Program-made: the position numbers and the translations under genes | The notes under the pieces: generated by a model | Databases searched by the model: none | The model's input: the letters and a program-made list of their open reading frames with translations, nothing else | Told to the model about the DNA's origin: nothing | In this document: positions 6,185 through 6,669 of the stretch, one piece after another | Layout of the letters: every line of letters starts with the position of its first letter | How positions within the stretch are numbered: the first letter of the stretch is position 1 | Assembly (NCBI GenBank): GCA_900770635.1 | Contig: CAAGLB010000055.1 | Location: forward strand, 1 to 6,669 | From: an uncultured Alistipes sp. | GTDB taxonomy: Bacteria > Bacteroidota > Bacteroidia > Bacteroidales > Rikenellaceae | Direction of reading: 5' to 3' | DNA: 6,669 nucleotides

Positions 6185-6669
6185 ATGGATGTAAAAGTTA
6201 TCATGGCCAATTTGGAGGCCAAGCACCCAGGCGAGAGCGAGTACTTGCAGGCGGTTCAGGAGGTATTGGAGTCTATCGAGGAGGTATACAACCAGCACCC
6301 TGAGTATGAGGCAGCTAAGATCGTAGAGCGTATGGTAGAGCCAGATCGTATCTTCACTTTCCGTGTAACATGGGTTGATGATGCAGGTCAGGTTCAGACT
6401 AACCTCGGCTACCGTGTACAGTTTAACTCAGCTATCGGTCCTTACAAGGGCGGTTTGCGTTTCCACCCAGCTGTTAACCCTTCAATGTTGAAGTTCCTCG
6501 GTTTCGAGCAGACTTTCAAGAACGCGTTGACTACCCTTCCTATGGGTGGTGCTAAGGGTGGTGCAGATTTCAACCCCGTTGGCAAGTCAGACGGTGAGAT
6601 CATGCGCTTCTGCCAGGCATTCATGCAGGAGTTGTGGAACAACATCGGCGTAGATACTGACGTTCCTGC
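6185..6669 (+). CDS. gdhA: NADP-type glutamate dehydrogenase, N-terminal part (3' end outside window)
   Basis: The reading frame from ATG 6185 stays open to the right edge (161 complete codons plus two bases) of a gene normally about 445 codons long. The enzyme reversibly aminates 2-oxoglutarate to glutamate in the cytoplasm. The visible part is the substrate-binding domain of hexameric GDH: NSAIGPYKGGLRFHP (81-95), FLGFEQTFKNALTTLPMGGAKGG (104-126). K88, K112 and K124 correspond to the lysines that bind and activate substrate in Clostridium symbiosum GDH (K89, K113, K125). The catalytic aspartate would follow directly after the last residues (DVP), just beyond the edge. NADP preference is inferred from overall resemblance to the GdhA subgroup, since the coenzyme domain is not in the window. 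Codon use is strongly biased (CGT/CGC Arg), fitting high expression. Nothing is disrupted. Confidence 0.96.
   Translation, partial: MDVKVIMANLEAKHPGESEYLQAVQEVLESIEEVYNQHPEYEAAKIVERMVEPDRIFTFRVTWVDDAGQVQTNLGYRVQFNSAIGPYKGGLRFHPAVNPSMLKFLGFEQTFKNALTTLPMGGAKGGADFNPVGKSDGEIMRFCQAFMQELWNNIGVDTDVP

Noticed and set aside
1..6669. A novel defence, mobile or multi-gene system
   Set aside because: All genes except the CotH-like and GNAT-like ones are standard housekeeping genes; I found no transposase, integrase, toxin-antitoxin pair, repeat array, tRNA or attachment site on either strand.

Overview
The window looks like chromosomal DNA from a member of the Bacteroidota, most likely order Bacteroidales. 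Four genes are preceded by the Bacteroidota -7 promoter element (TAnnTTTG; three of the four are TATCTTTG), starts lack clear Shine-Dalgarno sequences, and leaders are A/T-rich. The predicted proteins also fit the group: a C-minus (type B) ribosomal protein L31, a CotH-family lipoprotein, release factor 3, a GlnA-independent NADP-type glutamate dehydrogenase and a glycine cleavage T-protein. I cannot name a genus from the sequence alone.

Layout. Positions 1-56 (minus) hold the first 18 codons of rpmE2, which runs off the left edge. A 162-bp divergent promoter region separates it from a predicted CotH-kinase-fold lipoprotein (219-1721, plus). A 19-bp perfect inverted repeat (1750-1795) acts as a shared terminator between this gene and the converging prfC (1866-3449, minus; peptide chain release factor 3). 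A second divergent promoter region (3450-3620) drives prfC leftwards and a YghO-like tandem-GNAT protein rightwards (3621-4859). The GNAT gene is followed after 26 bp by gcvT (4886-5980), probably in one transcript ending at a strong hairpin terminator (5991-6034). A separate promoter and roughly 85-nt leader then precede gdhA (6185 onward), which runs off the right edge.

How the genes relate. This is mostly a housekeeping neighbourhood: translation (rpmE2, prfC) and one-carbon/nitrogen metabolism (gcvT, gdhA). gcvT is separated from gcvH and gcvP, at least within this window. gcvT releases ammonia from glycine-derived aminomethyl groups and gdhA fixes ammonia into glutamate, so they are metabolically adjacent, but a terminator and a separate promoter stand between them. 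The two less understood genes are the CotH-like lipoprotein, which has weaker codon bias, a cysteine-rich mature domain and an apparently leaderless mRNA, and the GNAT-like protein, whose substrate is unknown. I saw no mobile element, CRISPR array, RNA gene or defence system, and no convincing undescribed multi-gene system.
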